From Hyphomonadaceae bacterium (GTDB taxonomy: Bacteria; Pseudomonadota; Alphaproteobacteria; Caulobacterales; Aquidulcibacteraceae), in assembly GCA_016791385.1 (NCBI GenBank), contig JAEUMR010000047.1, positions 124,001 to 188,000 on the forward strand: DNA of 64,000 bases, read 5' to 3'. Position numbers and translations under genes: made by a program. The notes below the pieces were generated by a model. That model saw nothing but the letters and a program-made list of their open reading frames with translations. It was not told the DNA's origin and ran no database searches. Within the stretch, counting starts at the first letter, position 1, and every line of letters starts with the position of its first letter. Of this stretch, positions 34,910-44,570 are shown in pieces.

Positions 34910-35575
34910 ATGTCAGGCGACGAACTGATCCCGCCGTCCCCGAAATACGATCCTGCGGCCACGCCGCCGCCGGACGATCATGCCTTGTTCGCAGAGAACG
35001 AGCCCTTCGCCCTGTTTGAACACTGGTTCAAAGAGGCGAAGGAAAAGGAGCCCAACGATCCGAACGCGATGGCGCTGGCGACCGCAGACAAGACCGGCCT
35101 GCCTGACGTGCGCATGGTGCTGATGAAGGGCTTCGACGCGCACGGCTTTGCTTTCTACACCAATGGCGATAGCGCCAAGGGACGCCAGATCGCCGAGAAC
35201 GCGCAGGCCGCCGCGTGCTTCCACTGGAAATCGCTGCGCCGGCAGGTGCGCATCCGCGGCGCAGTGGAATGGGTGTCCGAGGCTGAAAGCGACGCTTATT
35301 TCCGCACCCGCGATCGCGGCGCGCGGCTCGGCGCCTGGGCCAGCCTGCAATCGACGCCGTTGCCGGACCGTTTGGCGCTCGAAAAGCGCATCGCCGAGGC
35401 GGCGCTGAAATATGGCCTCGGCGAGGTGCCGCGGCCGCCGCACTGGCACGGCTACCGCATCATTCCGAGTTCGTTCGAGTTCTGGCGCGACCGCCCCTTC
35501 AGGTTGCACGATCGGCTGGTGTTCTCGCGTGAAACGCCAGCCGGCGCCTGGGTGAAGAGCCGCCTCTACCCTTAA
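34910..35575 (+). CDS. pdxH: pyridoxamine 5'-phosphate oxidase
   Basis: Oxidises pyridoxamine- or pyridoxine-5'-phosphate to PLP with FMN. The 221-residue protein has [20 protein letters not shown] (50-69 region), [32 protein letters not shown], and the C-terminal [14 protein letters not shown] and WVKSRLYP typical of the family. ATG 34910 has GGAGAG just upstream; conservation begins after it. Supplies the cofactor for GcvPB. Confidence 0.95.
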   Translation: MSGDELIPPSPKYDPAATPPPDDHALFAENEPFALFEHWFKEAKEKEPNDPNAMALATADKTGLPDVRMVLMKGFDAHGFAFYTNGDSAKGRQIAENAQAAACFHWKSLRRQVRIRGAVEWVSEAESDAYFRTRDRGARLGAWASLQSTPLPDRLALEKRIAEAALKYGLGEVPRPPHWHGYRIIPSSFEFWRDRPFRLHDRLVFSRETPAGAWVKSRLYP

Positions 35576-35615
35576 CCTTTGCTTGGCCGGAATCGTGGAA
35601 CGGCTCGCCTGAGAG

Positions 35616-35984
35616 GTGGGCGTCTTGCGCGCGTTCGACATAGCATTGGCCGCACTGGCGCTCCGGACCGCCTCAACCCGGCCTCCGCGGTTCGAGCGGC
35701 GGATCGTCCCAGCCCAGGACGAGCCCGGGGCTGCGCTGCTCGACCGGCAAGCTCTGCCGCACCAGCGGGCGGCCTTGATCGCCTCGCTGTGGCCGGAACC
35801 GACCCGCCAATGCGCGGCTGCGCCGGTCTATCTGATGCTGCCGGCGCCGGCGGCGTTCGGGCGCGTGACCCTGTTCACCTGGACAGCGCCGAGAGGCGGT
35901 GTGAAGGGACTCCAGCACCGCCTCGCCGAGGCGTTTGCAGCGCCCGCTGCAGCCGATTTCGCCGATCACGCCCGGGCTGCCTGA
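35616..35984 (+). CDS. short hypothetical protein
   Basis: A 122-residue frame with GTG at 35616, between pdxH and the acyl-CoA ligase gene. The sequence has protein-like segments (APVYLMLPAPAAFGRVTLFTW) and the codon third-position GC pattern of a real gene, more so than the competing frames over the same bases. I do not recognise the family. The start is uncertain; a TTG at 35625 also fits the GAGAGG ribosome site. Confidence 0.5.
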   Translation: MGVLRAFDIALAALALRTASTRPPRFERRIVPAQDEPGAALLDRQALPHQRAALIASLWPEPTRQCAAAPVYLMLPAPAAFGRVTLFTWTAPRGGVKGLQHRLAEAFAAPAAADFADHARAA

Positions 35985-36057
35985 CGGGGCCGTTTACAAG
36001 CGCCCTGATCAGCCGCTTAAATACCACTGCAGAAAAGAGAAAATCGGGAGGCAGCGG

Positions 36058-37713
36058 ATGCTCGGGCTGATGCAGGATTGGCAATTGACGGTCGACAAGA
36101 TCCTCGACCATGCCAATGCCAGCTTTCCGAGGCGGGAGGTGGTGACGCGCAGCGTCGAGGGCCCGATCTCCCGCACCACCTACGGCAACATCTATCGCCG
36201 GGCCAAGCAGGTCAGCAACGCGCTACGCGAGCGCGGCATCAAACCGGGCGATCGCGTCGCGACGCTGGCCTGGAACACCGAGCGTCACTTGGAAGCTTGG
36301 TATGGCGCCATGGGCATGGGCGCGGTGCTGCACACGGTGAACCCGCGCCTGTTTCCCGATCAGATCGCCTGGATCATCAACCACGCCGAGGACAAGATAC
36401 TGTTCTTCGACACCACCTTCGCGCCGATCATTGAGAAGATCGCGCCGCAGCTGAAGACGGTGACGACCTATGTTGCGCTGACCGACCGCGATCATCTGCC
36501 CAAAGGAACGGTGCCGCACTTCGTCGCCTACGAGGATTTCATCCACGGCCACGCCCAGGACGCACAATGGGGCGGGTTCGACGAAAACACGGCGTGCGGA
36601 CTCTGCTACACGTCGGGAACGACGGGCGATCCCAAGGGCGTGCTCTATTCGCACCGCTCGAACCTGCTGCAGGCGATGGCGGCCAACCAGTCCGACGTGT
36701 TCGGCTGCGGCGCCAACGACACTGTCCTGCCCGTGGTGCCGATGTTCCACGCCAATGCGTGGGCGATCGCGTTCGTGGCGCCGATGTGCGGGGCCAAGTT
36801 GGTGATGCCGGGCGCCAAGCTGGACGGACCGAGCGTCTATGAATTGCTCGAGACCGAGAAAGTCACATTCACGGCGGCGGTGCCGACAGTGTGGCTGATG
36901 CTGCTCAACCATTTGCGTGAAACCAACAGCAAGCTGACGACGCTGAAGCGTGTGGCCATCGGCGGTTCGGCTGTGCCGGAGGCGGTGTTGCGGGCGTTCG
37001 AGGATGATTACGGCGTCGAAGTTATCCATGCCTGGGGCATGACCGAGATGAGCCCGATCGGCACGATCGGGAAGATGCTGCCGGAGAGCTACGCCGCCGA
37101 CCGCGAAACGCAGATCAAGACCAAGCTGAAGCAAGGCCGGGCCATGTTCACGGTCGAGATGAAGATCATCGACGACGCGGGCGTGGAGAAGCCGCACGAC
37201 GGCAAGGCGTTCGGCCGGCTTGTGGTCAAAGGTCCATCGGTCGCGCGCGCCTATTTCAAGAATGCCGGCGCCCGTAACGAAAAAGGCGAGTGCCTGGAGG
37301 CGGATGGCTATTTCGACACCGGCGATGTCGCCACCATCGATCCGCTCGGCTACATGCAGATCACCGACCGCGCCAAGGACGTGATCAAATCCGGCGGTGA
37401 ATGGATCAGCTCGATCGATATCGAGAATTTCGCTGTCGGCGCCGAGGGCGTGGCGTGCGCCGCCGTGATCGGGGTCGCGCATCCGAAATGGGACGAGCGG
37501 CCGTTGCTGATCATCGAGCCCAAGCCCGGCGCACAGCCGACGCGCGATCAAGTGCTCAAATACCTCGATGGCAAGATCGCCAAGTGGTGGATGCCCGATG
37601 ATGTCGTGCTGGTGGAGAAGATCCCGCTCGGCGCGACCGGCAAGATCAACAAGCTGGCGCTGCGCGAGCAATTCAAGGATTACACGCTGCCGAGCGCGCA
37701 GGCGGCGGAATAG
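36058..37713 (+). CDS. fatty-acid-CoA ligase (acyl-AMP-forming)
   Basis: A 551-residue ANL-superfamily enzyme that activates a carboxylic acid to its CoA ester through an acyl-adenylate. Motifs: [20 protein letters not shown] near 183-202 (P-loop), AWGMTEMSP near 330, GYFDTGDVA near 420, [17 protein letters not shown] near 436 (hinge), and the catalytic Lys in GATGKINK near the C-terminus. Closest in style to the medium/long-chain and DmdB-like ligases. GGGAGG is 6 bp before ATG 36058. Works with the ETF-QO encoded at 5.7 kb in acid oxidation. Confidence 0.92.
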   Translation: MLGLMQDWQLTVDKILDHANASFPRREVVTRSVEGPISRTTYGNIYRRAKQVSNALRERGIKPGDRVATLAWNTERHLEAWYGAMGMGAVLHTVNPRLFPDQIAWIINHAEDKILFFDTTFAPIIEKIAPQLKTVTTYVALTDRDHLPKGTVPHFVAYEDFIHGHAQDAQWGGFDENTACGLCYTSGTTGDPKGVLYSHRSNLLQAMAANQSDVFGCGANDTVLPVVPMFHANAWAIAFVAPMCGAKLVMPGAKLDGPSVYELLETEKVTFTAAVPTVWLMLLNHLRETNSKLTTLKRVAIGGSAVPEAVLRAFEDDYGVEVIHAWGMTEMSPIGTIGKMLPESYAADRETQIKTKLKQGRAMFTVEMKIIDDAGVEKPHDGKAFGRLVVKGPSVARAYFKNAGARNEKGECLEADGYFDTGDVATIDPLGYMQITDRAKDVIKSGGEWISSIDIENFAVGAEGVACAAVIGVAHPKWDERPLLIIEPKPGAQPTRDQVLKYLDGKIAKWWMPDDVVLVEKIPLGATGKINKLALREQFKDYTLPSAQAAE

Positions 37714-37737
37714 GCCTGAGTCCAAAGGGAGGGCGGC

Positions 37738-38526
37738 ATGGCGAAGCTGCGTGATGTGTGGGTGCGCGCGGCGTTGATCGTGTCGCTGCTGGTGGTGGTC
37801 TATTTTCTGACAGCGGCTCTCGGCACAAAGTTCGGCCTGCTGGATTGGACCGTCGGCTTTGTCGCCATGACGTTGACATGGGGCGTTCCGGTTCTGCTCG
37901 GCGCGGGGGTGTTCGCGCTTCTCGCCGTGTTGCTGGCGCTGTTTGTCGGGCCCCGCCGCGGCATTGTTTCAGCGCTCGTCGCGCTCGCCATTCCTGCCGC
38001 TGCGCTTGGCTATGGAATCTATGTGCGCCAGGCAGCGGCGGGCATTCCGCCGATCCATGACATCTCAACCGATCTGACCGATCCGCCCGGCTTCTCCGAA
38101 GACGTGGTGCAGGCGCGCGCCCTCATCACCAATGGCAACGATCTTGAGCTGTTGAATGCGCACACGCCCGACGGCGCCTCCGTCATCGACTTGCAGCGCG
38201 CACACTACGCCGACATCCAGCCGCTGATCACGCCGCTCGATCCCACGCGCACGTTCGACATCGCGCTCGATCTGGCGCGCGAGCAAGGCTGGACCATCAC
38301 CCACGCCGATTCCGCCTCGGGCAGGATCGAAGCGATCGCCGAGAGCTTCTGGTTCGGGTTCAAGGACGACATCGCCATTCGCATCCGCCCCGAAGGCGAC
38401 GGCGCGCGCGTCGACATGCGTTCGGTCAGCCGCGTCGGCCGCTCTGACCTTGGCGCCAACGCTGCGCGGATACGGCCCTATCTGGCGACGCTGGCCGATC
38501 GGACGCACGAGGCGCGGCAAAGCTGA
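37738..38526 (+). CDS. DUF1499 membrane protein
   Basis: A 262-residue protein with three N-terminal hydrophobic helices (about 10-30, 36-62, 68-95) and a DUF1499 domain after them, recognised by PPIHDISTDLTDPPGF (about 103-118) and LDLAREQGWTITHADSASGRIEA. GGGAGGG precedes the ATG. It sits 24 bp after the acyl-CoA ligase gene and may be cotranscribed. Function of the domain is unknown. Confidence 0.88.
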   Translation: MAKLRDVWVRAALIVSLLVVVYFLTAALGTKFGLLDWTVGFVAMTLTWGVPVLLGAGVFALLAVLLALFVGPRRGIVSALVALAIPAAALGYGIYVRQAAAGIPPIHDISTDLTDPPGFSEDVVQARALITNGNDLELLNAHTPDGASVIDLQRAHYADIQPLITPLDPTRTFDIALDLAREQGWTITHADSASGRIEAIAESFWFGFKDDIAIRIRPEGDGARVDMRSVSRVGRSDLGANAARIRPYLATLADRTHEARQS

Positions 38527-38556
38527 AGCAGCGTAGCTGTCGAGGCCAACGATCCA

Positions 38557-39468
38557 CTAAGCCGAGCGCTTCAGCCAATATTCGTTGTCAACGCAGGGCG
38601 GGCCGTCGCAGCCAGCGCGGCCGAGTTCGACCAGCCTGACCATGTGCGCCAGTACGGAATGGCACGCCGCTGGGTGCAGGCGCTTGTCGACATCGGCATA
38701 CATCTCAACCACCATGTCCTTGATCAGGCGCTTGCCGCTTTCGAGCTGTGCGAGCACTTGCGCCTCGCGGTCGAGACGATGGTCGAGATAGGCCTGCACG
38801 AACGGGCGCACCTCGCGCACCGGCGGGCCATGGGTGGGCCACAGCGTTACGAAATCGCGATCGCGCACTTTGGCGAGGCTGGCGAGATACTCGCTCATGT
38901 CGCCGTCAGGGGGCCCGATGATCGTCGTCGACCAACCCATGATGTGATCGCCTGGAAACAGCGCGTTCTCTTCCAGCAGCGCGTAGGCCATGTGGTTGGC
39001 GGTGTGGCCAGGCGTGCCGACCGCCTCCAGCGTCCAGCCGGGGCCGCTGAAACGATCGCCGTCCTTCACATCGAGGTCTGGTTGGAAGACGTGATCGTCG
39101 CCCGCTTCGAGCCTCAGTTCATCGCATGCGCTGGGCTTGGGCGGGATCATGCTGGCATAGACCTTCGCGCCGGTGAGCTTCGCCAAGGGATGGGCCGCAG
39201 GTGAGTGATCGTTGTGCCGGTGCGTGACGAAGATGTGGGTCACGCGCTCGCCCGCGACGGCGCGCAACAGCGCATCAAGATGCTCTTGCGTGTTCGGGCC
39301 GGGATCGATGATCGCGACTTCGCCGCGCCCGATGATGTAAACACCCGTGCCCTTATAGGTGAACGGGCCAGGATTGTTCGCAACCAGCCGCCGGATCAGC
39401 GGGCTGACTTGCTGGGCTTCCTCGTAGGTGAAGTCCATGTCGCGAACGAACGGAATCTTCGCAGCCAT
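38557..39468 (-). CDS. metallo-beta-lactamase-fold hydrolase (LACTB2-like)
   Basis: A 303-residue MBL hydrolase. Zinc ligands: THRHNDHSPAAHPL (HxHxDH, near 82-88), His in GTPGHTANHMAY near 152, and Asp in LFPGDHIMGW near 171. The C-terminal ~80 residues form the winged-helix-like extension seen in LACTB2/'MBL fold metallo-hydrolase' relatives. Substrate unknown; LACTB2 relatives cleave RNA. Downstream of the ATP-grasp-like gene with 16 bp between. Confidence 0.9.
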   Translation of the reverse strand: MAAKIPFVRDMDFTYEEAQQVSPLIRRLVANNPGPFTYKGTGVYIIGRGEVAIIDPGPNTQEHLDALLRAVAGERVTHIFVTHRHNDHSPAAHPLAKLTGAKVYASMIPPKPSACDELRLEAGDDHVFQPDLDVKDGDRFSGPGWTLEAVGTPGHTANHMAYALLEENALFPGDHIMGWSTTIIGPPDGDMSEYLASLAKVRDRDFVTLWPTHGPPVREVRPFVQAYLDHRLDREAQVLAQLESGKRLIKDMVVEMYADVDKRLHPAACHSVLAHMVRLVELGRAGCDGPPCVDNEYWLKRSA

Positions 39469-39484
39469 TTGCTAACTCGATGGT

Positions 39485-40435
39485 TCAGCCACAAGCGAAA
39501 GCGCGGAACGCATCGCGTAGCAGATAGGTTGCTTTGACCTTGTCGGGCAGATTGAGGCCGATCGGGGGGCCCATGTCCGTCTTGTTTGCGTCGACGATGT
39601 AGAGATGCCCGTCATTACGGTCCCGCAGCACATCGACACCGCCCCAGTCCAAACCGATTTCGCGTGTGAACGCGCTGATCTGCTGCAGCTCCGCCGGAGA
39701 AAAGACTTCTTCGGGTGACCGCAACAGCACTTCGGTGTTCGTATTGAGGAAGCGTTTGGTTACGGGCCTGCGCTTCAAGAACACCAGCACGGGTTTGCCG
39801 CCCACCGTGCAGGTGCGCAGGTCCTCCACCGTTTCGAGGTCTGATGGCATGCGGTTGTCGACCACGCGCTGATAGACGCGCCCCGGTGTGGGGTTGGTCG
39901 GGCACTGCACGATGTGGCCGTCATGGGCGGCGTTGATCTCGGATTTCTCGACGGCTTGACCGGTGAAGGTCTGCGGGTCGACCGCGAGCGGGGCGCCGAA
40001 GGCGGCGGCGCAGGCGCGCGCAACGTTCGTCTTGGACACGTCGCGGCAAGCAAAGTTTATGAGCCGCGCGCCGCGCTTCAGCTTAGCGGGCGCATCGTTG
40101 GGGCTATAGGTGGCGTCCTCGAAATGCATCACGACGTCGGCTTGCGACGCGTCCTTAATGAGTCTTCCGCCTGCCGCGCGGGCGACGGCCCAGATCAGGT
40201 ACCAGGGGCGCGCGCGCTCCGGTGTGAAGGCAATGGTGAAGCTCGGCCGTAGCGGCTCGATTGCGCTGGCGGCGAAGAAGTAGCGGAACCAAGCCGTCAC
40301 TTGCGCCAGCACGGATGGTGAATAGGGCACGCGCGCGCCGGTCTTGCGCACGGTAAGGCCAGTCAGCCCGAACTCGAAATCCTTGAGCCAGACTGATCCG
40401 GATGTCTGAAAGACGCGGGGCGTGGCGTCCGTCAC
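39485..40435 (-). CDS. ATP-grasp-like hypothetical protein
   Basis: A 316-residue protein that I cannot place in a named family. The C-terminal half looks like an ATP-grasp fold: VEKSEINAAHDGHIVQCP near 168-186, RRPVTKRFLNTN near 230, and GLDWGGVDVLRDRNDGHLYI followed by VDANKTDMGPPIG near 270-300, in which the DxN metal-ligand pattern is visible. The N-terminus has an FGLTGL...YSPSVL segment and no signal peptide. The MBL gene follows on the same strand. Reaction unknown. Confidence 0.65.
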   Translation of the reverse strand: MTDATPRVFQTSGSVWLKDFEFGLTGLTVRKTGARVPYSPSVLAQVTAWFRYFFAASAIEPLRPSFTIAFTPERARPWYLIWAVARAAGGRLIKDASQADVVMHFEDATYSPNDAPAKLKRGARLINFACRDVSKTNVARACAAAFGAPLAVDPQTFTGQAVEKSEINAAHDGHIVQCPTNPTPGRVYQRVVDNRMPSDLETVEDLRTCTVGGKPVLVFLKRRPVTKRFLNTNTEVLLRSPEEVFSPAELQQISAFTREIGLDWGGVDVLRDRNDGHLYIVDANKTDMGPPIGLNLPDKVKATYLLRDAFRAFACG

Positions 40436-40480
40436 GAGGCGAAAGCCTTGTGCGGCCCGGTGCTTGCTTCAGCGGCGGTT

Positions 40481-40597
40481 ATGAACGCAGCCTTCAGCAT
40501 CTGCCTGTTTGCCTTGGATCGCGTGCGCACGGTGCTGCTCGCCCTGTCCTTTATTGTGCTGCTGAAAATCGTCTGGGTGCTCGCCGCTCAGGGTTAA
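40481..40597 (+). CDS. possible 38-residue single-membrane-span protein
   Basis: The frame from ATG 40481 to TAA 40595-40597 encodes MNAAFSICLFALDRVR followed by a hydrophobic stretch TVLLALSFIVLLKIVWVLAA, so one membrane helix. It occupies the divergent/convergent gap between the ATP-grasp-like gene and the TIGR01244 gene, overlapping the end of the latter by 4 bp. No convincing ribosome site is visible. Confidence 0.35.
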   Translation: MNAAFSICLFALDRVRTVLLALSFIVLLKIVWVLAAQG

Positions 40598-41028
40598 GTG
40601 CGCGGCGCCAACGTCTCAAGCGCCGGCCGGGCGCTCTCCAGGTCGTATCCAGCCTTTCCCGCCAATTCGATCAATTCGGCCGGGCTCCGCGCGCCGGTGA
40701 GCGCCTGAGCCATGGCCCAGGCCATAATTGAGCGGCGCCCGGTTCGGCAATAGGCCAGGACAGGCCCCTGCGCCGCCTCCAGAAGTTCAGCCGTTTCCGC
40801 AACGACCGCTGGCGGGGGCGGGCCAGTGAAGGGCAAGGCGTGGAATTTGAGCCCCGCGGCCTGGGCTGCCGCGGCGATTTCTGCATGGCTCGGCTGGCCC
40901 GGATCCTCATTTTCGGGGCGGTTTACGATTAGAGTCCGGTAACCTTCGGCCGCGGCGCGGCGGACGTCCTCAAGGTTTATTTGGCCCGCCACGGCGAAAT
41001 TAGGATCAGCCTTACGAAACTCTGTCAT
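40594..41028 (-). CDS. TIGR01244 (Blh-like) sulfur transferase/phosphatase domain protein
   Basis: A 144-residue single-domain protein. It starts ADPNFAVAGQINLEDVRRAAAEGYRTLIVNRP (split: ADPNFAVAGQINLEDVR, then GYRTLIVNRPENED), and the active loop AYCRTGRRSIMAW near 92-104 has the Cys-x-x-Gly-x-Arg-Ser pattern of the family and of rhodanese/PTP-like loops. In some bacteria the family is fused or linked to MBL sulfur dioxygenases; an MBL gene is 1.1 kb away but it is not adjacent. Divergent from the oligopeptide permease gene. Confidence 0.85.
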   Translation of the reverse strand: MTEFRKADPNFAVAGQINLEDVRRAAAEGYRTLIVNRPENEDPGQPSHAEIAAAAQAAGLKFHALPFTGPPPPAVVAETAELLEAAQGPVLAYCRTGRRSIMAWAMAQALTGARSPAELIELAGKAGYDLESARPALETLAPRT

Positions 41029-41106
41029 TGCAGGGGCCAAGTTGACACACGTTGCCGGGGAAGCAAGGTTTCGCGCCTGCCGCTCCGGCGCCTTCGGGAA
41101 CTCGGG

Positions 41107-42036
41107 ATGCTCGCTCAAGCTGCACGGCGCTTCCTGCTCGCGATTCCCACGCTCCTGATCATCGTCGCCTCCGTCTTCGTGCTGATGCACGCAGCGCCTG
41201 GGGGGCCGTTTACGAAGGAGCGGCAGATGCCGCCCGAGATCGAGCGGCGCCTGCTGGAAAAGTACCACCTCGATCAGCCCGTCGGTCAGCAGCTGCTGAC
41301 CTATATCGGTGATCTGGTGCAGGGCGATCTCGGCCCGTCCATGACCTACAAGGACAAGGACGTTCTCGACATCATCGTCGAAGGGGCGCCCACCAGCGCA
41401 ATCCTGGGGTTGAGCGCGATGCTGCTGGCGCTCTTCATCGGCGGCGGCCTCGGCGTGATGGCCGCGCTGCGTCAGAACCGGGCGCAGGATTACGTCGTCA
41501 TGGCGCTTGCGATCGTCGGCGTCTGTCTGCCGCCGCTTGTCGTTGGGCCGCTGGCGCAACTCGTGTTCGGTGTGGAATTGCACTGGTTGCCGACCGGCGG
41601 CCTGCGCCGCGACGAATTCGACGCGCTTCATTTGCTGCTCCCCATCGTCACGCTCTCGCTGCCGCTGATCGCCGTGATCTCACGTCTGATGCGCGCATCG
41701 ATGATCGAAACGCTTCGCTCCAACGCCATCCGCACCGCGCGCGCCAAGGGCTTGCCGGAAGCGCAGGTGATCTGGCGTCACGCTTTGCCGATCGCGATGC
41801 TGCCGGTGGTTTCCTATGCCGGCCCGGCGCTGGCTGGCGTCATGGCTGGTTCGTTCGTGATCGAGACGGTGTTTCAGCTTCCCGGCATTGGTAAGCAATT
41901 TGTGATCGCCGCCACGCAGCGCGACTACACCGTCGTGATGGGAGTCGTGCTCGTCTACTCGGTCCTCATCATCTTCTTCAACTTGGCCTCCGATCTGACC
42001 TATCGGCTGCTCGATCCAAGGACGCGCGCCGCATGA
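41107..42036 (+). CDS. oppB: oligopeptide ABC transporter permease, OppB type
   Basis: A 309-residue inner-membrane permease with about six hydrophobic segments. The N-terminal RRFLLAIPTLLIIVASVFVLMH helix (read ARRFLLAIPTLLIIVASV), GDLGPSMTY, and the EAA loop ARAKGLPEAQVIWRHALP (about 207-224) that docks on the ATPase are typical of OppB/DppB. ATG 41107 has GGGAA 6 bp upstream. Followed by oppC in an ATGA overlap. Confidence 0.92.
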   Translation: MLAQAARRFLLAIPTLLIIVASVFVLMHAAPGGPFTKERQMPPEIERRLLEKYHLDQPVGQQLLTYIGDLVQGDLGPSMTYKDKDVLDIIVEGAPTSAILGLSAMLLALFIGGGLGVMAALRQNRAQDYVVMALAIVGVCLPPLVVGPLAQLVFGVELHWLPTGGLRRDEFDALHLLLPIVTLSLPLIAVISRLMRASMIETLRSNAIRTARAKGLPEAQVIWRHALPIAMLPVVSYAGPALAGVMAGSFVIETVFQLPGIGKQFVIAATQRDYTVVMGVVLVYSVLIIFFNLASDLTYRLLDPRTRAA

Positions 42037-42938
42037 GCGACCTGTTGATGGAAGAGGCGCTGCCGCCGGCGGCAGCCCGGGGGCGGTCGCTGTGGGAGGA
42101 CGCCTGGCGGCGGCTCATCCGCAATCCGGCGGCGATTGTCAGCCTCTATGCCGTCGCCATTCTGACGCTGATGGCGGCGTTCGGGCCGATGCTGTGGGTG
42201 CATCCTTACGATGCGATCTTCCGCGACAAGGTCGCGATCGCGCCGACATTGCAGGATCTGCATCTGCTCGGCACCGACACCGAAGGGCGCGATCTGGTTG
42301 CGCGCACCTTGCTCGGCCTGCGCATTTCACTGCTGGTCGGCATCGCCGCGACTGCGGTTGCGCTGACGATCGGCGTGCTCTGGGGCGCTGTCGCTGGCTT
42401 TATCGGCGGCTGGGTCGATGATTTGATGATGCGCGCCGTCGACGTGCTTTATTCGATCCCGTTCATCTTCTTCGTCATCGTGCTGATGACCGTGGTGCAG
42501 ACCAATAGTCCGATTGCCAATTTGCTGCTCGTGTTCATGGCCATCGGCGCGGTGGAATGGCTGACCATGGCCCGCATCGTGCGCGGGCAGACCATCGCGC
42601 TCCGGCAAAAGGAATTCGTCGAAGCCGCGCGCGCGGCGGGGGCCAGCCAGCTGCAGATCATTCTGCGCCACATCGTGCCGAACGTGCTCGGCCCCGTCGT
42701 CGTGTTCGCGACGCTGAACGTTCCGGTGATCATCTTGGCGGAGAGCTTTCTCTCCTTCATTGGCCTTGGCGTGCAGGAGCCGCTGAGTTCGCTGGGCAGC
42801 CTCTTGGCTGACGGCACCGAGCAGATGCAGGCGCCATGGATGCTGATCACGCCGGCGGTGATGATGCTGATCACGCTGCTCGCGCTCAACTTCCTGGGCG
42901 ACGGCCTGCGCGATGCGCTCGACCCGAAGGAGCGTTAG
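42033..42938 (+). CDS. oppC: oligopeptide ABC transporter permease, OppC type
   Basis: Second permease, 301 residues, with an N-terminal helix (AAIVSLYAVAILTLMAAFGP) preceded by ~40 soluble residues, HLLGTDTEGRDLVARTL (OppC signature, about 76-92), and the EAA loop EAARAAGASQLQIILRHIVP (about 198-217). It forms a heterodimer with OppB. The start overlaps the oppB stop, and the binding-protein gene begins directly after its stop. Confidence 0.93.
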   Translation: MSDLLMEEALPPAAARGRSLWEDAWRRLIRNPAAIVSLYAVAILTLMAAFGPMLWVHPYDAIFRDKVAIAPTLQDLHLLGTDTEGRDLVARTLLGLRISLLVGIAATAVALTIGVLWGAVAGFIGGWVDDLMMRAVDVLYSIPFIFFVIVLMTVVQTNSPIANLLLVFMAIGAVEWLTMARIVRGQTIALRQKEFVEAARAAGASQLQIILRHIVPNVLGPVVVFATLNVPVIILAESFLSFIGLGVQEPLSSLGSLLADGTEQMQAPWMLITPAVMMLITLLALNFLGDGLRDALDPKER

Positions 42939-44567
42939 ATGCCGCCGTTCTGGACAAGCCGCCGATCTCTGCTTGCTGGCGCTGGAGGGCTGACAGCCGC
43001 CGCCTCGCTGGCGGGTTGCGCCAATTCACGCATCATTGGCCTCGATAAGGCTCGCCGCTCGCTCGACATCTGCAATCAGGGCGAGCCGCTTTCGCTCGAT
43101 CCGCACAAGGCCTCGGGCACTTGGGAAAACAACATCATCGGCAACATGTTTGTCGGCCTCACCACCGAGGATGCGCACGCGCGCGCCGTGCCGGGCATGG
43201 CCGAGCGCTGGGAGACCAGCGAGGACGGACGCACCTGGACGTTCTTTTTGCGCCGGGCCCAATGGTCGGACGGCGAAGCCTGCGACGCGCATGATTTCGA
43301 GTTCGCGTTCAAGCGCATCCTCGATCCGGCCAACCTCGCCGAATACGCGGCCATTCTCTATCCGATCATGAACGCACAGGCGGTCAATAGCGGACAGATG
43401 CCGCCCGATAATGTCGGCGTGCGTGCGCTCGACGATCTGACACTTGAGATTCAGTTGGAGCACCCAGCGCCGTATCTGCCGCAATTGCTGCGCCACTACA
43501 CCGCTTATCCGGTTCCGAAGCACAAGGTCGAGCAATACGGCGACGACTGGATTCATCCCGACAATGTCGTCGTCAACGGCCCGTACATTCTGGTTAAATG
43601 GTGGTCAAACTACATCGTCCACCTGCAGCGCAATCCTGGCTTCTGGGATGCCGACAGCCTCACGCTTGAGCATCTCTATTTCTATCCGACCACGGACGTG
43701 CAGGCCGCCACGCGCAAAGTGCTGAGCGGCGAGGCGGGGTGGTCGACACGCTTTCCGTCAAATCAGGTTGACGAGCTGCGCCGTGCGCTCCCCGGTTACG
43801 CCCACGTCGCGCCCTTCCTTAGCTGCAACTATTTCTCGTTCAATTGCACGCGGCCGCCATTCAATGACGTGCGCGTGCGCCAAGCCTTCGCCATGGCGTA
43901 CGACAGAGACTTCGTCGCGCAGCAAATCTACCGCACGGGTGAGCATCCAGCATATTCATTCGTGCCGCCGGGCATCAGCGATTACCCGGGAACGTCACGT
44001 TTCGCGTGGGCTGAGGCGCCCATCGCCGAGCGCAAGCAGGAAGCTGAGCGTCTGCTGCGGGCCGCAGGCTACGGCCCCAACAACCCGATCAGCTTCGAGT
44101 TCTCGCACCGCAACACCAGCGACAACCCGCGCGTCGCCGTCGTCGTACAGAACGATTGGCGTTCGATCGCGCCCTGGGTGACGGTGGAATTGCGCGGCGT
44201 CGAAGCGCAAGTGCACTACGCCAATCTGCGCGCCAAGAACTACGACGTGGGCGACGGCGCGTGGGTGGCTGACTTCAACGACGCGAAGAACTACCTGTTC
44301 CTGATGGAGACGCGTACGGGCTGGCAGAATTATTCCGGCTATTCCAATCCCGCATACGATCAGCTGATGGAAGCGAGCGACTTTGAGGCCGATGCAGCCC
44401 GGCGCGCGGCGATCATGGTGCGGGCCGAGCAGATCATGCTCAATGACGCGCCGATCTGTCCGAGCGTGTTCATGAACTCGACCAATCTCGTGCACCCCGA
44501 TCTGACCGGCTATGAGGATAATGCCGAGGACATCCACCGCGCGCGCTGGTTTGGCATACGCGCTTGA
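42939..44567 (+). CDS. oppA: peptide ABC transporter substrate-binding lipoprotein, OppA family
   Basis: A 542-residue family 5 extracellular binding protein. Residues 1-30 are a lipoprotein signal with SRRSLLAG (Tat-like Arg pair) and lipobox LAGC, Cys at about residue 27. GEPLSLDPHKASGTWENNI and the GMAERWETSEDGRTWTFFLR segment (near 90) are diagnostic, as is YDRDFVAQQIYR. Captures peptides in the periplasm for OppBC. No ATPase gene (oppD/oppF) is present downstream; the convergent oligopeptidase B gene begins 3 bp later. Confidence 0.93.
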   Translation: MPPFWTSRRSLLAGAGGLTAAASLAGCANSRIIGLDKARRSLDICNQGEPLSLDPHKASGTWENNIIGNMFVGLTTEDAHARAVPGMAERWETSEDGRTWTFFLRRAQWSDGEACDAHDFEFAFKRILDPANLAEYAAILYPIMNAQAVNSGQMPPDNVGVRALDDLTLEIQLEHPAPYLPQLLRHYTAYPVPKHKVEQYGDDWIHPDNVVVNGPYILVKWWSNYIVHLQRNPGFWDADSLTLEHLYFYPTTDVQAATRKVLSGEAGWSTRFPSNQVDELRRALPGYAHVAPFLSCNYFSFNCTRPPFNDVRVRQAFAMAYDRDFVAQQIYRTGEHPAYSFVPPGISDYPGTSRFAWAEAPIAERKQEAERLLRAAGYGPNNPISFEFSHRNTSDNPRVAVVVQNDWRSIAPWVTVELRGVEAQVHYANLRAKNYDVGDGAWVADFNDAKNYLFLMETRTGWQNYSGYSNPAYDQLMEASDFEADAARRAAIMVRAEQIMLNDAPICPSVFMNSTNLVHPDLTGYEDNAEDIHRARWFGIRA

Positions 44568-44570
44568 GCC

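Noticed and set aside
36223-37725. 500-residue open frame opposite the acyl-CoA ligase gene
   Set aside because: Antisense artefact; the ligase has all ANL motifs on the plus strand and the antisense product shows none.
41042-41070. TTGACA box before oppB as a promoter
   Set aside because: A perfect -35 at 41042-41047 but the sequence 17 bp downstream (AAGGTT) is not a credible -10, and no Caulobacter-type -10 is at the right distance.
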